This document shows positions 11,120 through 20,650 of a DNA stretch of 64,000 nt, piece after piece. Within the stretch, counting starts at the first letter, position 1, and each line of letters starts with the position of its first letter. Source of the stretch: Mytilus galloprovincialis. Its lineage: Eukaryota > Mollusca > Bivalvia > Mytilida > Mytilidae. The DNA lies in assembly GCF_965363235.1 (NCBI RefSeq), contig NC_134839.1, positions 56,759,560 through 56,823,559 on the forward strand. The letters run 5' to 3'. The notes beneath the pieces were generated by a model, which saw only the letters and a program-made list of their open reading frames with translations, made no database searches and was not told the origin of the DNA. The position numbers and the translations under genes were made by a program.

Positions 11120-11349
11120 CTACAGAATCTGCCACTTACACCTGGTTTCGTTTATACCAATAATATCAGAAAACGTTTTTGTCATGCGAAAGTCTACAAA
11201 TGTGTCCAAAATAGCGGATTGTTCATGTGATTGATACAGTAAAAATAAATCATGCAGACCCTCCAAGGGTGACTGCAGACTATAAATATGGTCACTTAAG
11301 TCTTTTTTGACAGACAGTAACACCCTCGACAAAGTGAGACGTTCTTTTG
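11120..11349 (-). CDS. Exon-like open frame, unrecognised
   Basis: Minus frame with balanced amino-acid use (for example LSVKKDLSDHIYSLQSPLEG and HDLFLLYQSHEQSAILDTF). It runs from about 11349 to a stop at 11120; a weak splice donor, CAG then GTGTAAG, lies near 11140. I recognise no family. The flank above 11350 looks non-coding. It could be an orphan exon, a piece of a transposon gene, or chance. Confidence 0.22.
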
Positions 11350-11578
11350 ACAGTGATGTATGTAATACACAAGTACGAGGTCATGCACGTCCGTTCACAA
11401 TTTAGACTTTAAATGCCATGCCTAGTGTAGAGCGAGTGCCATGGTTTCTGTACGTAAAGAACCCTCAAAATAACTGTTTGAGGCAGCCATAGGTGGCCTG
11501 TTGCAAGGCAAAGTTTCCGGTAGTCCAAATTTCCCCTGCCTTCATCTATGACGCCTCTATCACAAGACCTACCTACTA

Positions 11579-11581
<3 letters not shown>

Positions 11582-11642
<61 letters not shown>
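11582..11642. repeat. (TA)n microsatellite
   Basis: About 30 uninterrupted AT dinucleotides. Confidence 0.97.
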
Positions 11643-11645
<3 letters not shown>

Positions 11646-12449
11646 GAGTCTAAATTGAAAACAACGTTCAAACCTTTGATTGCGTTGGATAAAAACCGCA
11701 ATTTATATACGTGTGCATGTAAAAAAGAAATCGTTGTAGAAGGGTCTAAATACAGCACAAACAACATTTTCCAAAAGACCAAAAAAGTGAAAAAGTATAT
11801 TTAAACAAAGCACATTTGACTATCAGGTCGAACAACTGATGTTCTTAAACCCTGCTGACTGCCATTGGCGATTGCCAAAAAAAAATTGAGCACGAGATGT
11901 AACAGATCTTAATATAGATTTAATACTAAACAGAATATATATACGTCCAATGACAAATATTATATATTTTATTGTCAATTTGTCTCGTCCTGATCATGCA
12001 TGAAATATATTGGACGTTAAGCAACAAACAATCAGTCAATCAAACAAACCTTAACGAAAACCAATGTTAGTTTTTGGCATTTGTGGTAATTTCATGTTAT
12101 TATATATATAATACTGCATTCCTTATCATATTCAGCATAAACTCTTAAGATTTACTACTCAGACCTCATCAGCCGAAAAAAAATTGGGCAGACAACTAGG
12201 TTAACCCAATGACAGCCGAAAAAGAATAACATAAACTTTCGACAAACATTAAATTACTGGGAAAGTTTAAAAGAACACTGTGCGGGACAAATTTGCCATT
12301 CCGGTATCGGCAAATCTGACTTTGTCGGTTTACAAGATATCAAAAAAAAATTTTGCCCAGTGATAGATTATTGAAAAATTAAAAAAATGCCATATGTCCC
12401 AACTTGTCACTGTTGTCACTCTTGTCACTGCAGCTTATTAAAAGTACAT
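11643..12449. other. No recognised feature
   Basis: AT-rich sequence between the microsatellite and palindrome array 2. Nothing supported on either strand. Confidence 0.35.
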
Positions 12450-12780
12450 TTCCCATGGGAAATTTGATAATTCCCATGGGAATATTAGAATTTCCCATGG
12501 GAACATTGAAAGTTCCCATGGGAAAAAATACTTTTCCCATGGGAAGTTAAGAGTTCCCATAGGAACATAAGTAAATTGTTTGTTCCCATGGGAAGTTCTA
12601 AATTTCCCAAGGGAAACTTTAAATTTCCCAAGGGAACTTTTCTTCCCAAGGGAACTTCTTTTCTTCCCATGGGAACAATATTTTTTCCCATGGGAACAAT
12701 AATTTTTCCCATGGGAACAATAATTTTTCCCTTGGGAACAATATGTTTTCCCATGGGAACAATAATTGTTCACATGGGAA
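12450..12780. repeat. Palindrome array 2 (TTCCCATGGGAA)
   Basis: Sixteen copies of TTCCC-NN-GGGAA. The core is mostly CATG, with AA, TT or single-base variants in a few. Starts by hand count: 12450, 12471, 12492, 12513, 12534, 12554, 12583, 12604, 12625, 12643, 12664, 12685, 12706, 12727, 12748, 12769. Thirteen of the fifteen steps are 20-21 bp. The nine-base spacers vary widely in the left half and are nearly constant (AATAATTT type) in the right half. Because the units are self-complementary, frames open on both strands; none is a gene. Confidence 0.92.
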
Positions 12781-13604
12781 GTGATATAACTAAAAAGAAA
12801 ACATAAAAAAATCCTCTAATTGCATGAGTGAAGCAATTTCACAAAACGGACTAAGTTATTATGGGTACAAGTATTTCTTTGAATCTTAATTGTAGAAATA
12901 TATAATTGTGTGTTCTACGATTTTTGTCTTGGCATGCTTAATTGAAAGTAAATCACTATGTGTCAAAAATTTAACTACTATAAATTCAGAAATTATTGCT
13001 GTTTTTATTATTGTGAAAATAGTGACAGGGTTATAATCACAATAATATACACTTGAATATTGAAATTTTTTATGAACTAAACAGGATTATTCTAAATTTT
13101 GCACACAAAAAAATGATGAAATTGAGAAAAATCGCACTTACAATTGCTAGCAATAATTTCTGAATTTTCAGTATATAGTTTTGCATATATGGCTTTCACA
13201 CCATTGCACACAGTGTCTTATGTTTATCCGTTTGAATGTTTTTGTGTTTTTTTCATGCAGACATTTAAATGTTGAAAGGTCTTGCTCATTGTTGACGGCT
13301 GTTCAGTCACTGGCTGAAAATACCTTTATCTCTGGTTTTTAGTTGTCTCATTGGCAATCACATACCATATCCTTACTTAATTTCAACACTTCTTAATTTA
13401 AGTTATGTACATTTGAGAATATCATTTTCAAAAAGACAAAACATTACAATTGGTATAACAAATAAGGCACTTGTGTTTTAATATTTCATCTTTCACTGAG
13501 ATAACACCATCAAGTAAAATGTGTGAAACAAAAACAGAAAATTAAACAAACAGCAATAAAATAACTTAAGCAAGTGTCAATAAACCTGCACAAATAACAT
13601 GAAT
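12781..13604. other. AT-rich stretch with a family A trace
   Basis: A reversed family A fragment (GTTGTCTCATTGGCAATCAC) lies at about 13310-13375. No genes seen. Confidence 0.4.
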
Positions 13605-14063
13605 AATATATCTAAGGTCATAAGCAAGTGACAATAAACATACAGCAATAATATATCTAAGGTCATAAGCATAAACATGCAGCAATATTATACATTGTAT
13701 ATATCTAAGGTCATAAGCAAAAGACAATCAACATACAGCAATAGTATAATTATCTAAGGTCATAAGCATAAACATGCAGCAATAATATATCTAAGGTCAT
13801 AAGCAAGTGACAATCAACATACAGCAATAATGGATCTAAGGTCATAAGCATTTTAAAAAAAACATGCAGCAATAATATATCTAAGGTCATAAGCAAGTGA
13901 CAATCAACATACAGCAATAATGTATCTAAGGTCAAAAGTATAAACATGCAGCAATAATATATCTAATTTCATAAGCATAAACATACAGCAATAATATATC
14001 TAAGGTCATAAGCATAAACATACAGCATTAATAATATATCTAAGGTCATAAGCAAGAGAAAAT
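13605..14063. repeat. Tandem array built on ATATCTAAGGTCATAAGC
   Basis: About ten to eleven units of roughly 36-50 bp, each with ATCTAAGGTCATAAGC followed by either AAGTGACAATCAACATACAG or ATAAACATGCAG and then CAATAAT. Two unit types alternate in places, giving a higher-order pattern. Non-coding. Confidence 0.85.
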
Positions 14064-14263
14064 AGACAGGTCTTGTATAAGAATATTAACAGTATCTGGG
14101 ACAAGTTTGCAATTCCGCTGAGTGCAAAAGTTGTCACCTTAATTTTTGGAGTTAAGTCAAAATGAAGTTGATAACTTGATTGGTATTGGTTCTCTGATAT
14201 TTGTCCTAAAAATGTTTGGCTCTAGCACCACTGTTGAAAAAGTAATGCCCCTTTTTCAACAAT

Positions 14264-14490
14264 TTCCTCAGAGGAAAAAGAGTTTTCCTCAAGGGAAAAA
14301 GATTTCCCTTAGGGAATTTGCTGCATAATTATTTCCTTTGAGGAAATTCTTTTTCTTTTGAGGAAATTTGCCGCTTCAAATTTTCCTTTGAGGAAATTTC
14401 CTCTAAGGAAATCATTGTTCTTCAAATTTCCTCTAAGGAAATTTCTGAACATCAAATTTCCCCTAAGGAAATGTTTTTCCTCTATAAAAA
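14264..14490. repeat. Palindrome array 3 (TTTCCT-N3-AGGAAA)
   Basis: Ten units with TTTCCT and AGGAAA arms around a three-base centre (CTA, TTG, CAG and others). Starts by hand count: 14264, 14285, 14304, 14333, 14353, 14383, 14398, 14428, 14458, 14477. Steps cluster near 20 and 30 bp. It lies 1.5 kb from array 2, has the same outer TTC...GAA, and the spacer sequences are unrelated. Confidence 0.85.
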
Positions 14491-15364
14491 TTTCATAACA
14501 GAACAAACATTGACAAACAGTATAAATATATTTTCTCCTAGACTGAATTATTGATCATGTTGATACAAAAGATTATATAAAATAAACACTTTTCATGTCA
14601 AATTAACTTGTCTTCTGTTTCAGCTACTGTGTATAATTATTCTACCCCCTACATAACAGTTCAGTGCATAAATAATTCCATTCACAAGACATCTTCCTTC
14701 AATTGGTTGAATAAATTTTGGCAACTTGTTCTTCAAACATCTTCTCTGTATATTTGAAATGATGGAGAGCCATGTACATAATATTATGTACATGAATGGA
14801 TAACGCATGTGTTTATTACGACAACAAACATGACAAAGATACTATTTTTTTTTCTTAATTTCTCCATAATCCATCAGTGAATATGTAGGTTGTTACATTT
14901 TACACCATTGTGTCCTTGTGCATCTTTGATAGTACTCCATTTTGTTTATAGCAATTTTGTAGAATTTTTTCTATTTCTTTTTCCAGAAAAACACACAATT
15001 GAGTTCATTTCACATTAATTAATCCAATTAGCCCATTATGTAGAAAAGTATTAACAAATAAGTTTCCTCTTCAGTATAGACTTGCAGGACCTGACGATGA
15101 TCATAAAAACCAAGATATCTGACCTATAAATACACAAAATAAAAAAATAAAGTTATAAACATGATAAATGGAGAAAAAAACAGCAAAATAAATAGGCTTA
15201 TTTTATCATGTTTTAATTAAAGTCATAAGAAACCTCAAATTAAAAAAAAATATGTATAATAATTATGTTTTTTATAACTAAATAGATAGTTTTCATTATG
15301 CAACTTAAGTACATATACTTTTTTCTGAGGAAAATTCTTTAATTTGTCCACATTTAGAAGAAGT
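14491..15364. other. No recognised feature
   Basis: AT-rich downstream flank of the minus-strand gene at 15365. Nothing supported. Confidence 0.3.
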
Positions 15365-15483
15365 TTACTTATTTTTAATTGCTTGCTTCCAGGAAGCAAT
15401 TCGCCGATACATATTTTCCATATACATAGTGACCCAAGCGTAACCCTCCTCGTAAAAATCCGGTGACCACAATATGCAAGGAT
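15365..15483 (-). CDS. Terminal exon of an unrecognised gene
   Basis: After a splice acceptor (CAATGACAG) the exon encodes about 39 residues, starting DPCILWSPDFYEEGYAWVT and ending in a basic tail before the stop at 15365-15367. It is rich in aromatic residues. Its phase fits the exon at 15668-15761, which supports both. A second frame through the same bases is also open but fails the splice-phase test. I do not recognise the family. Upstream exons beyond 15761 were not found. Confidence 0.5.
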
Positions 15484-15667
15484 CTGTCATTGAAATAAAC
15501 AAATATCTGATTATACATGTTAAACACGTGCTCGATACCCATGCTTTTTGTGATTTGTTTACTATAAGGTCGCAATCGGTAAAACTCAGCTTCAAAACAC
15601 GGCATTTAATGAGCAGCATTATTTGTTAAATCATAACAAACAGAGAGAAAAAAAAATTAACGATTAC

Positions 15668-15761
15668 CATTTAGGACTTGTTGTATTCTGTTTATCTTGT
15701 TTTGTCGCTCATTTCTATTGAAACTGTTTATATTTTTCATCATTTTTCTATATTTCTTGTC
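15668..15761 (-). CDS. Penultimate exon of the same unrecognised gene
   Basis: 94 bp between an acceptor (GTTTTATAG) and a donor (AATG then GTAATCG). It encodes a basic, Asn-rich helical-looking stretch starting DKKYRKMMKNINSFNRNE. It ends with one base of a codon that the next exon completes as Asp. The first exons must lie upstream at higher coordinates. The sense strand is the same as that of the hotdog gene, but that gene ends with its own stop at 17620. Confidence 0.5.
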
Positions 15762-16189
15762 CTATAAAACATAAAAAGGGTAAAAACTATTATTAAACAT
15801 CAGTATTTTCTTTATATACAATAATATTTAATAAGAATGGAATATTTGTGCTATTTCATTTCACAAACTTTTTGTCAGTCATGACTTTCAAAGACTTTCA
15901 CCCTGGTCAATAGTTTAAAAAACAAACATTCCCATACTTTTTCTTGGTGTTCGTACTAATTTTTCATTGGACAACAAAAACATGATTCAACTATTCTTCT
16001 ATGATTTGTTTTGCTTGACTACGTTAAACTCTGAAATATTGTTTACAGTATAATCTGTATGTGTCTCACTCGTCAAAATTTCAAATTAATATATAAATAA
16101 CCAATAAGAATGCTATGCATGGCTCAGCTTGATACAAACGTACACTTTAAACCCTGAACAGTTGGAGCAAGTATGGACACAACATTCAA

Positions 16190-16450
16190 TTCAAACTTTT
16201 CTACATTGGTTAGAGGTATAGGGGGAGGTTGAGATCTCACAAACATGTTTAACCCCGCCGCATTTTGCGCCTGTCCCAAGTCAGGAGCCTCTGGCCTTTG
16301 TAAGTCTTGTTTTATTTTAATTTTAGTTTCTTGTGTACACTTTGGAAACTAGTATGGCGTTCATTATCACTGAACTAGTATATATTTGTTTAGGGGCCAG
16401 CTGAAGGACGCTTCCCGGTGCGGGAATTTCTCGCTACATTGAAAGTTCAC
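16190..16450 (+). repeat. Dispersed repeat family B
   Basis: Begins TTCTACATTGGTTAGAGGTA and runs through TTTAACCCCGCCGCAT, CCCAAGTCAGGAGCCTCTGG and GGGCCAGCTGAAGGACGC. A second copy is at 33930-34060. Confidence 0.75.
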
Positions 16451-16529
16451 AAAACACCAAAATAACATATTTATCAATTTGCATATTATGAAGTGGCAAT
16501 TGTCAAAAAAGGTAAAATAACAAAAATAC

Positions 16530-16665
16530 TGAACTCCGAGGAAAATCCCAAACGGAAAGTCCGTAATCATATATAACAAAATCAAAAGCTCAAACGCATA
16601 AACTGACTTGGTACAGGCATTTTTTAATGTAGAAAATAGTGGATAAAACCTGGTTTTATAGCTAG
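16530..16665 (+). repeat. Dispersed repeat family C
   Basis: Shares AACTCCGAGGAAAATCCAAA-type and ACCTGGTTTTATAGCTAGC phrases with 29635-29795; a short version lies at 23055-23105. Confidence 0.65.
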
Positions 16666-16802
16666 CCCGCCCCTTTTGTGGGGGAAAATTGGTTGATTAT
16701 GTATGGGGAATCACTGAAGCACGACTGGAGCACCCCCCTTTTTAGGTCAGTCTGCCCCCCCCCCCCCCCGCCCCCATTACAAAATGCTCTGGATCCGCCA
16801 CT
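16660..16802 (+). mobile_element. GC-rich MITE ending in GGATCCGCCACTG
   Basis: Contains AATTGGTTGATTATGTA, ATCACTGAAGCA and a C run, and ends TGGATCCGCCACTG. Same family as 63546-63718. Confidence 0.55.
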
Positions 16803-16959
16803 GTGACCGTAAAATATCCGTTTTAACCTAGCGTTATTTTACACATGTAATAAAAATAAAAGTACTACATGTATGCCTTAGTGTTCTTTGCTTAAAAGGA
16901 AAAGATAAATCGAGCATTGTATTTGCATTTATTAAATTCCATGTTTTGGGGTGGGTATC

Positions 16960-17105
16960 GTATCTTTTTTTCTATATGTTGTGTTTTATGAATTGTTGTT
17001 TGTCTGTTTGTCTGTTTGTTCTTTTATTTTTAACCCAGCCGTTGTCAGGTTATTTTCGACGTATGAGTTTGAATCCCCCTTTGGTATCCCTCGTATCTTT
17101 TTTAT
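16960..17105 (+). repeat. Dispersed repeat family D
   Basis: TTGTTTGTCTGTTTGTCTG followed by AGCCGTTGTCAGGTTATTTT and TATGAGTTTGAATCCCC. Relatives lie at 45165-45290 (reversed) and 63880-64000. Confidence 0.65.
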
Positions 17106-17260
17106 ATTGGGTTAAGATGTATAAAGTCATAAGCATGCACAGTCATAAGCCCATGAACAGTCATAAGTCATCGGATGACCTTACAACATGGGATGAAAAT
17201 ATATGAAACAAAAAAGAAAACCAAAGGTCTATGGACATGTTTCAATTTATACATTATAAA

Positions 17261-17546
17261 GGAACGATCATTTAACTTCAAAGGGTAGGGGAGTTATGTT
17301 TTTTTCCTAAATTTTTTTTATCCCAAATTTAATAAAACAAATATTGTGGCCAAGCAGATGAAAAATAAATATTCTGAATTCAGATTTTCACCATACTTTA
17401 TAGTGTTAAATGTTTGAAAAAAAAATTATTTGATTGAAAGCGTTGAAAAACTAAAAAAAAAAAAATGTGCAAGAAAAAAATTCTGACTAAGAGAAAAAAA
17501 AAAAAACCATACCCCTCCCCCATTCTTGAAGTTAAATGATAGTTCC
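17261..17546. mobile_element. MITE with ~38-bp terminal inverted repeats
   Basis: The left end reads GGAACGATCATTTAACTTCA. The right end is its inverse with few mismatches (TGAAGTTAAATGATAGTTCC). Interior is A/T homopolymer-rich and non-coding. It lies just downstream of the hotdog gene. Confidence 0.75.
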
Positions 17547-17619
17547 CTAATTGATGCAATGGAAACAAAATAAAATCCTTTATCTGACTATCCTAAAATA
17601 TTAACAGTCATTTAATACA

Positions 17620-18413
17620 TTAACGTTTTGCGGTTGCTTGAGTTTCCGACCTTAGTTCTTCTTCTGGTGAATGAGAAAAGAATTCAATTGAAGCTTGACA
17701 ACATATCTCTCCATGTTGATTTAGAATTTCAAAATGAGCTTTGTTTGGTGCATGAATATCATCCCATGAGTAGATATCAAGCGATTCAAGTTCGAGGGAT
17801 TCCTTCTTGAACGAAACTGTGATTGATTTTAGACCATTCTTCAATGACTGACTATTAATAGTTTTGTAGAGCGACTTTCGTGCAAAAACACAACATGAGT
17901 CGTAACAGAAATTTCCATAGTTTGCCCAGCTGGTATGTTCATAAACATCACAATCACGTGGATGAACAATTATTTTATCTTCTAAACATTGGTCCGGTCT
18001 TAACAAATGATCCATTTTTAAAGGACGAACAACTTCCGGTTTCAAGCTACCATATTTGTCCATCCACCATTTTGGAAATGCAGTTGGTTTCCTGGTAGCT
18101 GGATCGATAAGAACATGATGAACAAAAAATTGTGCATAAGGTTTTGACACTTCTGGACAGGTAAGGATACTTGAAATGCGTTTCGAAGAATTTCCTATAT
18201 AGGCTAAAGAATGTGTTACTGAGAGCGGATATTTCGGGGTATTTTGCAAATATACTGAAGAAGATACTTGTAATTGAATTGTTGCTATATAAATCAGGTT
18301 ATCTCGTGCTAACCTTTCCATGTCCAGAAATGATTCTGATTTCTTTGGCCAAAAACTTGTTACTCTTGAAGATTCAACTACCATAAGTAAGCTCCTTAGT
18401 TTTATCATTCCAG
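17620..18413 (-). CDS. Double-hotdog (acyl thioesterase-like) protein, terminal exon
   Basis: About 264 residues after an acceptor (TTTCTAG) up to the stop at 17620. The first hotdog domain ends in a strand-rich part with VTHSLAYIGNSSKRISSIL and FFVHHVLIDPATRKPTAFP. The second begins near DVYEHTSWANYGNFCYDSC, where the H-x3-A-x-Y pattern resembles the active-site helix of 4HBT and acyl-ACP thioesterase-like proteins. Such proteins cleave acyl thioesters; the substrate here is unknown. The exon joins in phase to 22384-22484, which supplies the start of the first hotdog. If translation began at the Met at 18408 the first domain would be cut in half, so that start is unlikely. No obvious targeting signal is visible in the parts found. 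Confidence 0.75.
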
Positions 18414-19239
18414 CTAGAAAATAGAAGATGTCATTAAATGAAAATGTTTAAATCCATAAAAATATAACAAGGGCAACATAATTTATATCATTTCTTTTGA
18501 CGAGGCCAATACGTTATTATATATGAACATGTCCAGATTATATCGACCAAGGACGATTACCGAGGTTTAAAATAATCCAGGGACTTTCTATAATCTAATA
18601 GGCCCATATATACTGTAAGGTATAATAATTGACTGTGTGAAAGTCCTTAATTTATTTGATACATGTATAGTGTATTATTGAAATGGACTACAATACTTTT
18701 TCCGTGTAATTTACATTGTATTTGAATATTGACCGTCAATATATAATATATGAATAAGAACAAAGCGTCAATAAATAAATATACCTCAATACCCGTTGAA
18801 TTACGTGATCGTAAAACAATTCTAATATGACATGCTTCTTTCGGTTTGTGAACAAACCAATGCTCTATATCCAATAAAATTTGTTTACACATGCGTATAT
18901 TGACTACTTCAAAATAATGAATTTTATCGAATTATGATGCACTAATATATTTCCTTAACTTTAAAACACTTTCAAACTCTTAAATGATGCACATGATATT
19001 ACCAATTAATTTATTATGACTGTAATGTGTTGCATTCCGAAATTGACATCTTTGATCTAGATACGACAACCGTTCAAGCTGGCTGTTCAAACACCACCCT
19101 CTGAAAAAATCACAGTGCCAGCGGTTTGCTTCATTGCAAACAAAAAAGGTAGGTCCATGGAGGAGCCTACACAATCGCTTTTACACTTATACTTATCTAA
19201 CATAGAAATTACCTTAATTGTCCTATTCAGAATCGAAAT

Positions 19240-19431
19240 AATTGATGTAAGCTATACCTTATTGTAGTTTTAACATGGGTAGGCATTATATTCGTGATTA
19301 TTTTTGCCCGAACGCATTGGTAGGCATTATATTCGTGTTATTTTAGCCCTCACTATCGCTCGGGCAAAAATAATCACAAATATAATGCCTACCCATGTTA
19401 AAACTACAATAAGGTATAGCTTACATCAATT
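19240..19431. mobile_element. Fold-back MITE with 72-bp arms
   Basis: The left arm 19240-19311 (AATTGATGTAAGCTATACCT start) is repeated inverted at 19360-19431 with almost no mismatch. The 48-bp loop contains a third, direct, partial copy of the arm (TAGGCATTATATTCGTG). The near-identity of the arms suggests recent activity or gene conversion. Confidence 0.85.
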
Positions 19432-19599
19432 ATAATTTCTTAAATAAATCAAAGTGCTGGATAGCACCTCTGGAAAGTTTGCAACTGTATATGTGTATTA
19501 TTTCAAATAGGTTATAGACGTGCATTATTTCAAATATGTATTTAATCACAGTTTGGATTTTTCAAACTAAACCATTGTCTCGCCAGCAATTTTCAAAAA

Positions 19600-20650
19600 T
19601 CACTTTTTATGCCCCATTTATGGGCATTATGTTTTCTGGTCTGTGTGTCCGTTCGTCCGTCTGTCTGTCCCATTCAGGTTATAGTTTTTGGTCGAGGTAG
19701 TTTTTGATGAAGTTGAAGTCCAATAAATTTGAAACTTAGTACACACTAGAACACACCCGTGATATCGCGGTTCCGTGACTGAATTAAAGTATATAAGACT
19801 TATTTAAGTATTGGGATTGTCATCTGATAAAGTCATGCCGATTATAAGATGGCATGCACACTTTTTTCTGCTTTAAAAATCATTCTGTTTGAACCCGTCG
19901 ACCTGGAACTTATCAATTATTGGTAATATTAATTATTTGGAAAACAAAAGGTCCTGGAATGGAGTATTTTTTAATCAACAGCATTGTCCTATATTTATTA
20001 ATTAAGTTATAAATAAAGTTGAATTCTTTGATTCGCTGTATTATGTCATGCCCGCTAACAAATTGAAAACTGTACCTATACGCCTTATTTTAAGTCCGGA
20101 TTTTTAGTATTCGTATTGTCATCTTAGAAAGTCTTATTGCTTTAAATACTACAATAGGGAACAATTTGACAATGGTTGAATTTAGTAGTGTCAACCCTGT
20201 GATTATGACCTGTGTATATAGCAAAATCCGAAATACACCGTTTGGTGGTGCGTCTGTCAGATGAGAAACGTACAGATAAGGTAATAGGTCAGAACAGGTG
20301 AATATACTATTGGTATCGGTATCGGATTCGACCCGGAACTTGTTAATTATTGGCAATATTAGTTATGTGGAAAACAAAATGGTCTGGAGTGGTGTATTTT
20401 TTAATCAACACCATTTTCCTATATTGGATATATATGAAATTGAATTCTTTGATTTGTCGTTTTTTACCCCCATGACGGCTGACAAATTGGACCTCGGTAT
20501 TTTAGTATTATATAGATGTTCCCTATGATATCATCTTTCTAATTTTAATGCCAAATTAGAGTTTTTACTCCATTTTCACAGTCCACTGAACATAGAAAAT
20601 GATAGTGCAGATGGGGCATGCGTGTACTATGGACACATTCTTGTTTTATA
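19600..20650 (+). repeat. Dispersed repeat family E, split by a tandemly duplicated insertion
   Basis: The ends match the unbroken copy at 48575-48915: TATGCCCC...TTTTCTGGTCTG on the left (to about 19750) and CCACTGAACATAGAAAATGA...GGACACATTCTTGTT on the right (from about 20520). Between them lies ~760 bp built of two diverged copies of a ~430-bp unit, seen in ACAAATTG, GGAAAACAAAA and GTATTTTTTAATCAACA at 19930-20060 and 20360-20490. Confidence 0.7.

Noticed and set aside
12450-12780. CRISPR array
   Set aside because: Regularly spaced palindromic repeats with varied spacers look superficially similar, but repeats are 12 bp, spacers 9 bp, the genome is animal and no cas genes exist.
12438-12806. 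Proteins encoded by palindrome array 2 on both strands
   Set aside because: Open frames follow from a 21-bp period without stops; products are low-complexity and equally good on both strands.
15375-15605. Alternative frame starting MPCFEAEFYRLRPYSKQ
   Set aside because: Runs across the splice acceptor and does not match the phase of the upstream exon.
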